Assembly (NCBI GenBank): GCA_011033025.1
Contig: WFMF01000004.1
Span: 992,001-1,056,000, forward strand
Reading direction: 5' to 3'
Origin: Beroe forskalii
Taxonomy: Eukaryota > Ctenophora > Nuda > Beroida > Beroidae
DNA: 64,000 nt
A model generated the notes under the pieces. The model had not been told where the DNA came from. It searched no databases and saw only the letters and a program-made list of their open reading frames with translations. Below, in pieces: positions 34,501 to 46,000 of this stretch. The number at the start of each line of letters is the position of its first letter. Positions within the stretch are counted from its first letter, which is position 1. Position numbers and translations under genes: made by a program.

Positions 34501-37500
34501 CCCTTGGATTTGGAAGCAGAGGCGTGCCGTGGAGGGACTAGTCAGCATATTTGGGGTGTACGGTACCGTCAGACTCAGGGGGATTGGGGGGCGGCCCCCC
34601 AACCGCCGGAGGCTATGCGCCGCAGGCGAAACCTCTGGAAAATAGCTGAAAAAAGCACTCAAAAAGTGCCTAAAACAAGTCTCTTTTTACAAATTATACT
34701 ATGTTTCAAAAGTTGTATTTTTTGCAAAATTTTAAATGCTCATATCATGTTGATGTATGAAATTCATTATTCAAAGCGTAAACAGGAACGTTAAATCATA
34801 AGATCGCGAATACAGGGACGTAGCGTAGGTATAACATTTCTACACGAGATCATTGGACACATTTACATCGGATCACTAGATCGAGATTCGAGAACACTGG
34901 AACGTCACAACACTTAAGATTATGGGACACAGGCACATCAGATCATTAGATCGAGAACATGAACACTGGAACATCAAAACACTAGATCATGGGACACAGG
35001 TACATCGGATCATTAGATCGAGAAACTGAAAACGGGAAAAATCAACAATTAATATGTTAATTAAAACTTATTTGTCACTATATTTGTTCCCTCTTGAATC
35101 TTAGAAATCCGTCACAAGAAAGAAAAAATCAGTCGCAAAAACATTCGAGACGAGTAAAAAGTGATCGCGAAATCTAAAAGACAATGTTGGAAATGGTACG
35201 TGCACGCAAACTGAATGCGCGAAACTGAAAATCGGGGGTGTCACGGGCACCCCCGCGCAATTAAAATACAGTAGGCACCCCGATTTCACGGCACGCCTAG
35301 GGAGATTGCAATTTTACAGTAGTACGGGGTGTATGAGAGTTTTACGACGCGCAGCGCGCGCAACAATTGCGCGCGCTAGTTTTGCGGAGGAGAAATCGGT
35401 AAGATAAATGACAAAATGCGCGGCGCGACGTTGGCTAGACGGGGCATTCAGCGCTAGACGCAAGGGCAATGATCGCGCGCGCGATCACGAAAATGATAAA
35501 AATAAAATTTGATTTTCTTAATTTTAGCGGGGTGTACATTGACACCCCAACACCCCCACGGCACGCCTCTGTTTGGAAGAACTAAAATCGGGCAGGAAGG
35601 AACCGTGGCTACGCCGCGCGCACGTGAGTATTTATTACATATCAGCCAGCAATGCATAATGAACGTACAGGCGTTAGTTACATTCCATGCATACAATTGA
35701 CAATGCCACGTACTGTATGCATATTCGGGATTAGTGAGAAGGTAGAGCACCTTCATAGTACGATAAGCTGGTGCACTCCAGTGGTGTGCAAACGCCGTTA
35801 CGCCGCTGTTCGACACGCTCGATTTGATGCTAAGTGGTGTCAACGTCATAGAATTGGTATCCGTGCACGTAACGTTGTTCGTCATGCCGAGGTTTATGAG
35901 GGTTTAAGGAGGCTAAACTGATAAAAATACCCGTTTTTCGGTCGGAAAATTCGATTTTCTCTCAAAATGGTACTACTTTAGTTGTGGATTTTCGGCTCTT
36001 CTCTCAAATGGTACCATATTTGTTGAGGATTTTTGGCACTTTTCTGAAATGGTACCATTTTTTGTTGAGGATATTCGACCCTTTTCTGAAATGGTACCTT
36101 TTTTGTTGAGGAATTTTGGCCCTTTTCTGAAATGGTACCATTTTTGTTGACGTTTTTCGACCCTAATCTGAAATGGTACCATTTTTGTTGAGGAATTTTG
36201 GCCCTTTTCTGAAATGGTACCATTTTTGTTGAGGTTTTTTGACCCTAATCTGAAATGGTACCATTTTTGTTGAGGATTTTCAACCCTTTTCTGAAATGGT
36301 ACCATTTTTGCTGGAAATTTTTCTGGGCACTTTTCTGGAATGGTACCATTTTTTGTTGAGGATTTTCGACCCTTTTTTTCTTAAATGGTACCATTTTTGT
36401 TGACGATTTTCGACCCTAATCTGAAATGGTACCATTTTTGTTGAGGATTCTCAATCCTTTTCTGAAATTATGCCATTTTTGCTGAAGATTTTTGGCACTT
36501 CTCGGAAATGGTACCATTTTTTGTTGACGATTTTCGACCCTTTTCCGAAATGGTACCATTTTTGTTGACGATTTTCGACCCTAATCTGAAATGGTACCAT
36601 TTTTGTTGACGATTTTCAACCCTTTCTGAAATGGTACCATTTTGCTGGAGATTTTTTGGCACTTTTCGGAAATGGTACCATAATTTTGTTGAGGAATTTT
36701 GACCCTTTTCTGAAATGGTACCATTTTTGTTGAGGTTTTTTCGACCCTAATCTGAAATGGTACCATTTTGTTTAGGATTTTCAACCCTTTCTGAAATGGT
36801 ACCATTTTTGCAGGAAATTTTTTGGGCACTTTTCTGAAATGGTACCATTTTGTTGAGGATTTTCGACCCTTTTCTTAAATGGTACCATTTTGGTTGACGA
36901 TTTTCGACCCTAATCTGAAATGGTACCATTTTTGTTGAGGATTTTCAACCCTTTTCTGAAATGGTACCATTTTTGCTGAAGATTTTTTGGCACTTTTCGG
37001 AAATGGTACCATTTTTGTTGACGATTTTCGACCCTTTTCTGAAATGGTACCTACCATTTTTGTTGAGGATTTTAACCCTTTTCTGAAATGGTACCATTTT
37101 TGTTGAAAATTTTTGGCACTTTTCTGAAATGGTACCATTTTTGTTGAGGATTTTCGAACCTTTTCTTAAATGGTACCATTTTTTGTTGAGAAATTTTAAA
37201 ATTCATTCAGAAACAGTACCATTTTATAGAAAGTTCTCCGAATTTTTTTCAAATGGTACCACTTTTGATGATGATTTTCGACCCTTTTCTGAAATGGTAC
37301 CATTTTAGTTGTGGATTTTTGGCCCTATTTTGAAATGGTACCCATTTAAACCCCCAAAAACCCCAAAGTGGATATAAAAAAAGCCAAATAGGGGTTTAAT
37401 TTTTCGGGGTTTATGGGGGTTTTTCGAGGTTGGCCCCCCCCCTATTCGTCATGCTTGATTGGGTGCCGCCGAGTGGTGTCAACCGACATATTTAAAGACA

Positions 37501-38536
37501 TACTCTGCAGGTCTCGCCATTATTCCGATCCGTGTTTTAAAGTTTCTTGTTCAAGTTGTCCTGCTCGTGTGTTGTTAGTAAGGTACCGCTGTTTATAAGG
37601 TACCGTTGTTAATAAGGCACCGTTGTTAATAAGGTACCGTTGTTAATAAGGTACCGTTGTTAATAAGGTACCGTTGTTAATAAGGTACCGTTGTTAATAA
37701 GGTACCGTTGTTAATAAGGTACCTATGTTAATAAGGTACCGTTGTTTATAAGGTACCGTTGTTAATACGGTAGTCGGTACCGTTGTTAATAAGGTACCAT
37801 TGTTATTAAGTTACCGTTGTTAATACAGTACCGTTGTTAATAAGGTACCGTTGTAAATTAGGTACCTTTGTAAATAAGGTACTGTTGTTAATTAGGTACC
37901 GTTGTTAATAAGGTACCGTTTTAATAAGGTAACGTTTTAATAAGGTAACGTTATTAATACGGTAATAAGGTGCCCTGTTTATAAAATACGTTTTAATAAG
38001 GTACCCTTTTAATAAGGTACCATTGTTAATAAGGTTCCGTTTTAATAAGGTATCGTTTTAATAAGGTATCGTTGTTAGTAAGGTACTGTTGTACTATATG
38101 GAATTGTGCGCGCAGCGAACGTGAGTATTTATTTCAGTGCGCGCTGCAACGATCAAATAGAAGTAACTTTTATTTTAGAATTGAGTCCAGCACGGCAATG
38201 ATTTCCACGCCTCTCATCATTTAAGAGAGCCACCCTCTCCCATATTTAATGAATTCATTATAAGCTGTACACTACGATTACGATTAGAGATAATTTACCT
38301 TGACCAAATCATTTACCACCAATGTGCAGATTACTTCGCCAAATCTATAACGCAAGATTTTGGGTCTTTGAAAGCTTATCCTTCCTTTTACCAGGTACCC
38401 AGTTACTGGAGATCTATGCTCTGGAGATACAGATGTACACCGAGCAGAAGAACAATAAGAAGCTGAAGGCGCTGTATGAACAGAGCCTGCAAGTGAAGTC
38501 AGCCATACCCCATCCCCTCATCATGGGCGTTATAAG
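28591..38536 (+). CDS. COPS2: COP9 signalosome subunit 2, exons 1-5 (N-terminal half)
   Basis: CSN2 is a PCI-domain scaffold subunit of the COP9 signalosome, which removes NEDD8 from cullins. Exons: 28591-28646, 28902-29089, 29190-29314, 29504-29702 and 38395-38536, all with GT-AG introns in phase. They yield about 236 residues: acidic N-terminus [18 protein letters not shown], then [82 protein letters not shown] and [13 protein letters not shown]. This aligns with the first half of the roughly 440-aa family, the helical TPR-like repeats. The next expected exon (ECGGKMHLREGEF region) and the PCI domain were not found. Intron 4 is 8.7 kb and is built of repeats. Confidence 0.92.
29857..31475. 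mobile_element. DNA-transposon-like element in CSN2 intron 4
   Basis: Inverted ends GGCTCTTCCATGAA and TTCATGGAAGAGCC are flanked by a probable 5-bp duplication CCTGG. Both subterminal zones are rich in TACGAGTACTC motifs. No transposase is visible in the 1.6 kb interior. Confidence 0.72.
32030..33835. repeat. 1.8-kb pure pyrimidine microsatellite (TTCCCTTCCTCC)n
   Basis: Almost every base on the + strand is C or T, in 3-12-bp units of TTCC, CTTCC and CTTCCCTTCCTCC. The long open frames on both strands (about 600 aa of Pro/Ser/Phe/Leu or Gly/Arg/Glu/Lys) are by-products of the repeat. Such tracts can form triplex (H-DNA) structures. Confidence 0.97.
34517..35571. mobile_element. hAT-type non-autonomous element with 8-bp target duplication
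   Basis: Terminal inverted repeats CAGAGGCGTGCCGTGG and CCACGGCACGCCTCTG, flanked on both sides by TTTGGAAG (34,509-34,516 and 35,572-35,579). An 8-bp duplication and CAGNGGCG-type ends are the hAT pattern. There is no transposase. It sits inside the right inverted flank of the composite element. Confidence 0.9.
35950..37445. repeat. GGTACC-centred ~40-bp satellite array
   Basis: About 30 units have the form AAATGGTACCATTTTTGTTG plus AGGATTTTCGACCCTTTTCTG. Units alternate in spacer type, hinting at a higher-order repeat. The array ends at 37,340-37,441 in AAACCCCC, a GATAT run and GGGGTTTATGGGGGTT, the same end modules as the MITE at 11,886-12,471. This is therefore an expanded copy of that family. 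Confidence 0.9.
37576..38095. repeat. 17-bp minisatellite AAGGTACCGTTGTTAAT
   Basis: About 30 copies with point variants, ending about 300 bp before CSN2 exon 5. Confidence 0.93.
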
Positions 38537-39310
38537 GTAATAGCAGGTTAAGCTCTCATCATGTGGTCTTTAAATGAATTAACAAGTTTATCATTTGGAG
38601 CTAATTGTCAGGCATTAAGTGACGATCATCTGACTAGCCCTGGAATGTTACTGATATTGCGAATCAGCACCGAATCAGCTACACCCTAATTCATCAAGTC
38701 TTTTCGTAACGTTAGCAATTTCTGAGGAAAAGTGTCTGAGTGCCAGCCTCAGCTGTGACCGTATACCTTCAATAATGAACTCGGCACGCCTCGTCCATTA
38801 TCCAACTTACACAGTCTCGGCTGTCGCCTCGACCATGAAAGTTGCGGTATACGATCACCACTTCGACATGTAACCGCTTATAATCCCATCCCAGTATACC
38901 TATTTCTACCTCCCCGGTCGCCGCTAGTAAGGTACTGCAGGATAGCTTGACTTAGTGAAAAATACCGTTTAAAACAGACTAATAACTACTGGTAATAATA
39001 AGACATAAAGTTCATATCATATTTACAATGTTTACACGACGCTTATAACACAGCAATATAATAAGTATATAACATATGTTTTGTTTCATATCATTTTCAC
39101 ACATCCATTCTACAATACACATGTAACTGACTACATAGGTATTGAAGGTAATATTACATTGGAGATATAACACAGTTCGCTGTCCTCAATCAGCCTCCGA
39201 GTGTGGAGCCTGGAGACACATGGCTTTTCAATGGTTTGTTAATGGCCCATTAATTGCAATTATTGGCCAATTAATTGCCATCAATTGCAATTAATGGCTA
39301 ATTAGTGACA
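38537..39310. other. Sequence after CSN2 exon 5, no further CSN2 exon seen
   Basis: I searched this stretch by eye for the expected continuation of CSN2 and did not find it. It contains CAATTAATGG-type inverted motifs (39,235-39,300) but no recognised gene. Confidence 0.5.
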
Positions 39311-41759
39311 CTAGGTATGGTGGTGTTGCAAGACACTCGTCATGAGACTGGTCAGGTACTCGATCCTACAGTCTCCGTGCATGCAGGGGGTGCATGTCTG
39401 CTGACAGGCCCGCTCAGAAAGGTTGCAGGGAGGGTTGCTGTGGGAGGGGGGCAGCGTGGCTGAGAAGGGCCGGGGGGAGGGACTCGAACCTCTCTTGTTA
39501 CACAGCCTGGACACAGCTCTCAGCAGGGAGTGCTTCTCTAACTGCAGCATGTTGATCTCACTCAGCGTTTCCTGGGGGATATATGCAACATGTTGATCTC
39601 ACTCAGCGTTTCCTAGGGATATACACAACATGTTGATCTCACTCAGCGTTTCCTAGGGATATATGCAGCATGATGTTGATCTCACTCAGCGTTTCCTGTG
39701 GATATATGCAACATGTAGATCTCACTCAGCGTTTCCTGGGGGATATATGGGCAAATCCACGAAAATGAGGAAAAATTTTGAAATTTGAAATCATCAGTCC
39801 AGCAAAAAGTTTTGACTTCAAATGAAAGCTAAGACTTTCCTCTAAATGATGCAAAAACCGCATCAAAAAATATTGAAAGACCTCGACGATTTGCGCGATT
39901 GAGTAAGGGCTACTTTTGGACAATGTTCAGCCCTCAATTAATGGCATTTTTGAATTATCATAAAGAATGCTTATATTTGTAATCAAGGGAATAATTTTTG
40001 CTTAATAGTGGACTTTTGATCTAGTTTGATTCATATTTTAATATGAAAACTCGCTTTCTCTAACTATTTTGAAGTGACGTTAAAACTCTTTGGGGACAAT
40101 TGATGTGTGCGTTACGTAACAAAATGATGCAAAAAGTTTTGTAAAAGCCTTAATTCATTTCCATTTATGCCGAAAACTCATTTTCAGCTGTTTTGGATAC
40201 TTTTGGTCGTCATGGCACATGTGTGAAAGCTTAGACTGATCAAATTTAGACAATATGGCCTTGTGCGTTACGTAACGTTACGTAATGCACAAAACTTTTT
40301 CCAATTAATTTTCAATGAAAGAAACTGCAAGAAATAACCATTTCTAATCAGAAAATTCTGTAATAACTTACAGATAAGGAATGTAAAGTAAATTTCAACT
40401 TAGAAAAGAATTACTAAGAAAAAGTTAGTATTTAGTCATTCAATCCCACATACATTAGAAAATCAAAGCATAAATCGATAAATTTTCTTTTTCTAGAACC
40501 TAAATGCTATCAAAAATGTATTCAGGGGTATAAGATATCAATGCCCTTGAGGAATTGTGCTTTAATGGCCTCAAAAAGTGATTTTCTCAAAAATTTGCCA
40601 CTTTGTGACACATGAAAAAAAACATCTTTTTCTACTAGCAAATTCGAAAATCGTTGAATTTGGCCCTCTCACGATAGGAATCGGCCGTTATTCATCTTGG
40701 AAAGTTGCTGGGTGATACCAAGAGTTATCTTAACCCTGTCAGAAATGAAATATACTAAGTATGACAGTAAAATCATAGAAAATTGATCCGATTTTTTTGC
40801 TACACTTTTGATGGCCTAATATGGGACTGAAATTGATAGAACCACCAAGATTTTTTTAGATTGAGGACCTTGATTGCTCCTGCATCTAATTGAGGCCTTA
40901 CTATGTCAATAGAACAGTATAAAATAGGTCTATTCACAGTGAGGAAAATTTGTGCATTACGTAACAGGCATTTTGTGCATTACGTAACAAATTATGTGAG
41001 CCTGGTAAAAGAAAATGGGGTGCATCAACCAATAAAAGCATTGTTAAACTTAAAGTTTATATTTTCTTCTATCATTAGAAACTAGTGTGAACTCCCCATT
41101 CGCTCACATGGAACTGACTTTTGTGATCAAATTCTGTCAATTGATTTTATTAGATCCAGTCCTGTGCGTTACGTAACATTTTTTGATGGCTTGTGTAAAT
41201 TTTTCTTTGCAACCAATTCTCATTCAAAACATCAAATAGGCTCAATGAATGTTTGAAGTTTGTCTCTAAAGCAAGGAATAGTGCTGTGATGACTTCAATT
41301 TGGCTGCCTTGACCTTTGAATCCTCAAAATCGAGTAAAAAGTGTGCGTTACGTAACGTGGATTTGGACATATACAACATGTTGATCTCACTCAGATTTTC
41401 CTGGGGACATAGGCAACGTTTTGATCTCAATCATCGTTTCCTGGGATACGCAACATGTTGATCTCACTCAGCGTTTCCTGGGGATATATGCAACATATTG
41501 ATCTCACTCAGTGTTTCCTGGGGGATATACACAACATGTTGATCTGGGGATATGCAACATGTACCTGTAGCTGAGACTCCAGTTTCCTGACATGATATAG
41601 TACCTGTAGCTGAGACTCCAGCTTCCTAACATGGTAGTGGGAGAGTGAGTGACACAGGTTCTCCAGCATCATATCACACCCGCACTCAGTGTTCGAGTGC
41701 TCTGACACCCCCTTCAAGTGGGTCACATGGGCTTCTAGCAGCTGTCTGATCACTCGAAC
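39311..41759 (-). CDS. Unidentified gene, two 3' exons
   Basis: Exon A (41759-41604, 52 codons) reads VRVIRQLLEAHVTHLKGV, then MMLENLCHSLSHYHVRKLES. It ends at a CAG|GTACT donor. The terminal exon B (39571-39311) starts after CCCCCAG, reads ETLSEINMLQLEKHSLLRAV, has a Ser/Pro-rich middle and a Cys-rich C-terminal part (CQQTCTPCMHGDC), and stops at 39,311. Both phases agree (0/0). The leucine-rich helical content suggests a coiled coil. I do not recognise the family. Upstream exons must lie beyond 41,760 but were not identified. The intron is made of copies of the exon B acceptor plus an inserted DNA element, and exon A's donor is itself tandemly duplicated. Confidence 0.55.
39550..39755. repeat. 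Tandem copies of the exon B acceptor, left part
   Basis: Four to five units of about 42-45 bp with ACATGTTGATCTCACTCAGC and a GTTTCCTGGGG(G)ATATATG run. On the minus strand each unit reads as a polypyrimidine-poor acceptor CCCCAG|GAAACGCTGAGTG plus the first codons of exon B. The array continues at 41,375-41,560 after the inserted element. Confidence 0.88.
39752..41366. mobile_element. Non-autonomous DNA element rich in GTTACGTAAC palindromes
   Basis: The ends are inverted repeats CAAATCCACG and CGTGGATTTG, with ATAT-type flanks from the split satellite unit. GCGTTACGTAAC or GCATTACGTAAC occurs at least six times in 1.6 kb (around 40,113, 40,264, 40,952, 40,977, 41,165 and 41,344). No long coding frame is seen. 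It has split the acceptor satellite in two. Confidence 0.75.
41375..41606. repeat. Acceptor satellite, right part, plus duplicated donor of exon A
   Basis: About four more diverged units of the 42-45-bp repeat are followed by two tandem copies of TACCTGTAGCTGAGACTCCA (41,569 and 41,601). These contain the 3' end and donor of exon A in reverse orientation. Two alternative donors in the same frame result. Confidence 0.85.
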
Positions 41760-42007
41760 CTGCGAAGTAGGTGTTATGTTTTTTTGGATGAAATCAGATA
41801 TACTTTTTTTACTTCTATTCCAACAGTCCTACGGTTTATTTCTTTCTCTGTGCTTCAGTCACTAATCAGATAAACATAATGGAATCTGAATTCTGTAATG
41901 CAGATTTTCTTGTGTTTTTCATTTTCAGTTTTTCCAGTTTATTCGTGTCAATTTCTGACCTCTAATCTTCTTTTCTTGATTTCTGACACCAATCTTCCTC
42001 TTTCCAG

Positions 42008-42102
42008 TGAGGGGGATAACAAGGCGGTGTTTATAGCCCCCTCGCCTCCGGCTCACCACCCTCCCGCTTCCTCGGAAGAGAGCGATGAGGACTACGAACT
42101 CG
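42008..42102 (+). CDS. Possible upstream exon of the RIN-like gene or of another gene
   Basis: An exon-like stretch lies between TTTCCAG| and CTCG|GTAGTG and encodes EGDNKAVFIAPSPPAHHP followed by SSEESDEDYELG. Proline-rich and acidic disordered sequence fits the region between SH2 and RH domains in RIN proteins. However, its 3' phase (1) does not match the next recognised exon (phase 0), so either an exon is missing between them or it belongs elsewhere. Confidence 0.35.
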
Positions 42103-42884
42103 GTAGTGGAACAGGGGAGTGTCTCCAATGCGATTCTGGGGTTCAATGGATTTTAACAGAAAAAAGGAGAATAAGTAAGGGCCACCGGACAAGTCGGAAT
42201 TGCCTTGAAAGTTTAAAGTTTTTGAGTTTTTGTGGGTCGAAAATATTTTTTCGTGGAAAATGAGTAGATATTATCCATGAAAGTTTCAATTTTACGTGAC
42301 TTATGCGGATATGGTTGTTTTATCGCAATCCGCTCACTATCGTATTCTTGGAAAATACGTAACGCTTCTTATCTAAATTGACAAGCCATTGTATTTGTCA
42401 TGTGAACATTAGAGAAGTGTCATCTAGTCTTTAGTCTAAGATACAATCGGTTCATGTATCGATATTATCAAAACAGTGTAGAATTTCAAGGTTGTGTTTC
42501 TTCCTCTTTATGCACTACTGATAGATTAATAATTAACTAGTATTCTAAAGTCGTCAGCCTTTGATATCCTAGCAGAGGACCAAATGCAAATTTGTCTTAA
42601 AACCGTATAGAATTTCACGCATTAATAAGGTCACATTTCATGTCAAAGAAGTGGGTCATGAGTTTAAGTGTATGCTAATTATCATATCCCTCGTTCATGA
42701 CTTTGCTTTTCAAAATTAAAATTAAATTTTGAGTTACGTTGTTTTTACTTTAAAATCGAGAATTCCATACATTGTGACATTCGTGGTAGATATATGTTTC
42801 AACATACGTATAATATCCGTACTATTTTACTTGGATCCAAGCAAAGAAATAAATTAATTTGAAATACTCTCTTGGCTACTCCTC

Positions 42885-42990
42885 TCTCCCCCAAAAAGCA
42901 CTGCAAATCATCTTCTCTTATCTAAAAAGCAAAGAATATTGCAAATCATCCTCTCTTTTCTAAAAAGCAAAGAATATTGCTTCCATGACG
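42885..42990. repeat. Two-copy ~47-bp tandem repeat upstream of a RIN-like exon
   Basis: TCTAAAAAGCAAAGAATATTGC occurs twice (described by its core AAAAAGCAAAGAATATTGC) with flanking CAAATCATCCTCTCTT, just before the exon at 43,025. Confidence 0.75.
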
Positions 42991-43024
42991 TGTCCCTGCG
43001 TCCGGACTGTTTTCTCCTCAAAAG

Positions 43025-46000
43025 TTCTTTGTTCCTGGCTCAAACAACAATAGAAGGAGGAGGAGGAGAGGCAGTGGGAACAGTGGAGCAGTGACAACGG
43101 ATAAATTCAATGAGACCATATTCGGTAGGTTTACATTCGATTTCAAAGAGATATAGTACTATAGTAATAGTGCTTGAAAGATCAATCATTTACCATGGAT
43201 AATAATATCATACAGCTTCAAATCAATCATTTGAAATGGATAATAATATCATACAGCTTCAAATCAATCATTTGAAATGGATTGTCAGATAAATGCTTTG
43301 AGCTTTGATATTAAGTAGCCTTAAGGCGGGGTACTTGTTCTTGAGAACTTGAAATATGAGGAACTGGTCATGGTACTATGGGATCAGTTCCAGTTACTGC
43401 TGACTAGACTAAATGTTTGATGACACAATGTGTAAAATAACCTTACTAAGAGTAAGGGATTCCCCATTAAATTTGATGACATAAGTTATGTTATACAACA
43501 ACCTAACCACGATTTCTTGGAAATCCCCGGAAAGCATCTCTAAACGGTCCTTTCATAAATTTCTCATTTAAATTGTGGGCTATTTATAAATCCTTTTAAG
43601 GCAAAAATCCGCCCCTAGACAAACGGTCCCACCCAACACCCCTCAGTCCTCACCCAACACCCATTATCATTGACTGTCAAGTTCCAACCATTCAAGATGA
43701 ATAATATGATACCTCTCCCAATAATAAATACTCTCAATTTATAAAGTTCATTTCGTCAAAATATATCGTATTATGGCAGCGACTGTATGAATTTTCTTGA
43801 GTCTATCAAAACATTAAATTCCTAATAAGGAAATTAGTCAATTTTTCGTAACTACGTTCGACGACATTGAGGTTTTCGAACACCCGAATTTCTTCCTTTT
43901 TCGAACAATACCAGCGCTTTTCACTAAACTGTTCCATCAAGGGGAGTTAAGCATCGCTCCCTCGGGTTATATAAATTGAAGCCAAATTTTATGCCAGAAC
44001 TTGGTTTACAATTTGCGTGGGTGGTTGCTCATTTTATTTTCTTTTACGTAAGTTTTATTTTCCTTTAAATTGGCCGAGTTTATAACTTTCTCGTTCAGAG
44101 TAAATGAATTTAGATTTACATTACAAGTAGCCGCTTACCCTTCAGTTCATGATCAAACATTCAACCCCCTAAACATCCGATATCAAAGCATCTGATATTA
44201 TAATTTCTGATATTAAACTTCCTCGCATTATTCGCAGTGTTCAACTGTTCAACCCTCAGGTTTTATAAATTCAACCCTCAGGTTCGATATACAGCAGCAA
44301 GAACAGTGTGGATATGTGTAATGCCTCAGACGCAGTGAGATTCCGGCCTGTTAGGGCTGTAGCTGCTCGCTCCTCCGTTATGGATAAGGTTCGTTCCTGG
44401 CAAAGTTAGATTAGAATTAGTTAGAACACGAATTTTAATTATAGTTGGTTCTAAGTTCGCAAAATTATCATGGTAGCTTTTTTAAATAGATGACGTATTA
44501 CCTTGCCCATAGGATCCCGAAACCTTCAGGAAATTGATTAATGACTATTCCACACAAAAATTTAGGTCATGTCACTTGGACCTCTTGGTAAGTTGCGGCG
44601 ATATCATTCGCAGCCCCAACTTTCCTCTTTTCAACCAAAGTTAAACGTCTCTAGGTCCGTTCGAGAGTTTTCAAAGTGGAACGTAACGACAGGCGGTCAG
44701 TTAGAACGAAGCTTTGTCAGAAGCTGTCACCTCACGTTCTGCGACTTACTGATAATTTCTATCAGATATTTTAAATTGATTATAAGAAAATTTAAGCATT
44801 TTTTAAAATTACAATCGATAATCATCTCAAATTTTCTAGATCAAACGCATCAAATATGAAGGAGATGTTTTGGATCTATCTAGCTATAATCTTGAAAACA
44901 GTTTGAAAAGAATCACTTCTTTTTGTTAATCAAGGGTATTTTCTGAGGGTATTATTTTGAGGGTGTCATTTGAAGGGCATTATTTCGCGGGTATAATGTC
45001 ATGGGCATTATTTTGCGGGTATAATTTCATGGTATTATTCTGCAGGTATAATTTCATGGTATTATCAGGGGGCTGGCAAGCCCCCCGCGGCGGTTTGCGA
45101 GCCCGAGGGCCCGAAGGGCCCGAGGGCGAGCACTGAACGGCGGCCCAAACAGCGCGAGGGCCGAAGGCCCGAGCCGCGAGCCCGAGGACCCGAAGGGCCC
45201 AAGGGCGAGCATTGGACGGCGGACCTAACAGTGCGAGGGCCGAAGGCCCGAGCGTGAGCCTGAGACCCGAAGGGTCCGAGGGCGAGCATTGGACGGCTAT
45301 TCTAGCAGTACACGAGCCTCCGAGCATCGGGAGTGAGTTTTCTTAACTTTGCTTGCCAGCCCCCAACTATATGTTTTCATGGATTCACCACATTTCAGGT
45401 TGAAATTTGAGCAAGTTCCCGTTGCCGAAATCGCACTAAAATTTGAACATCACATGTTTAGGGGTCAAAGGTGCAACTGTCAAAATTTCAGGTCAATCGG
45501 ATGAAAAATGACCGAGTTATTACAACTTGAATATTGCCAAAATCGAGGGTGTTCTTGTTAAATTGGGTTACGACCATATATATACATACATCAGGGGGCT
45601 GGCAAGCCCCCCGCGGCGGTTTGCGAGCCCGAGGGCCCGAAGGGCCCGAAGGCGAGCATTGGACGGCGAACCTAACAGTGCGAGGGCCGAAGGCCCGAGC
45701 TGCGAGCCCGAGGACCCGAAGGGTCCGAGGGCGAGCATTGGACGGCGATTCTAACGAGAGAAATCTCATGTATTTCCCCACATTTCACGGAGAAATTTGG
45801 GCAATTTCCCGTTATTGGATTTCCACCAAAATCGATACGTCGCATGTTTGAGGGTCAAAGGTGCAACTGTCAAAATTTCAGATCGATTGGATAAAAGATG
45901 CCCAAGTTATGACAACTTATTCGCACTGAAATCGTACACGCGATGCGTACGCGCATCGCTGCGCTTGCCAGCCCCCAACTATATGTTTTCATGGATTCGC

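Larger units (their letters stand above)
31500..35660. mobile_element. Composite inverted-repeat element enclosing the pyrimidine tract
   Basis: Inverted flanks read TTTTAGTTCTTCCAAATCC near 31,582 and, after removal of the hAT insertion, GGATTTGGAAGAACTAAAA at 34,507-35,585. Subterminal regions on both sides carry arrays of GCTAGC/GCGCTAGCTA motifs, including the inverted pair TAGCCACATCACC (31,765) and GGTGATGTGGCTA (34,305). The centre contains the (CCTTCCCTT)n tract. No coding domain is seen, so I infer a non-autonomous DNA element. Confidence 0.6.

Noticed and set aside
39198-39230. GAGTGTGGAGCCTGG resembling the start of CSN2 exon 6 (ECGG)
   Set aside because: No acceptor precedes it, and the following codons (AWRHM) do not match the conserved ECGGKMHLREG sequence.
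45065-45781. Ala/Pro/Arg-rich frames of 70-115 aa
   Set aside because: They come from GC-rich tandem repeats inside inverted-repeat blocks in a RIN-like intron.
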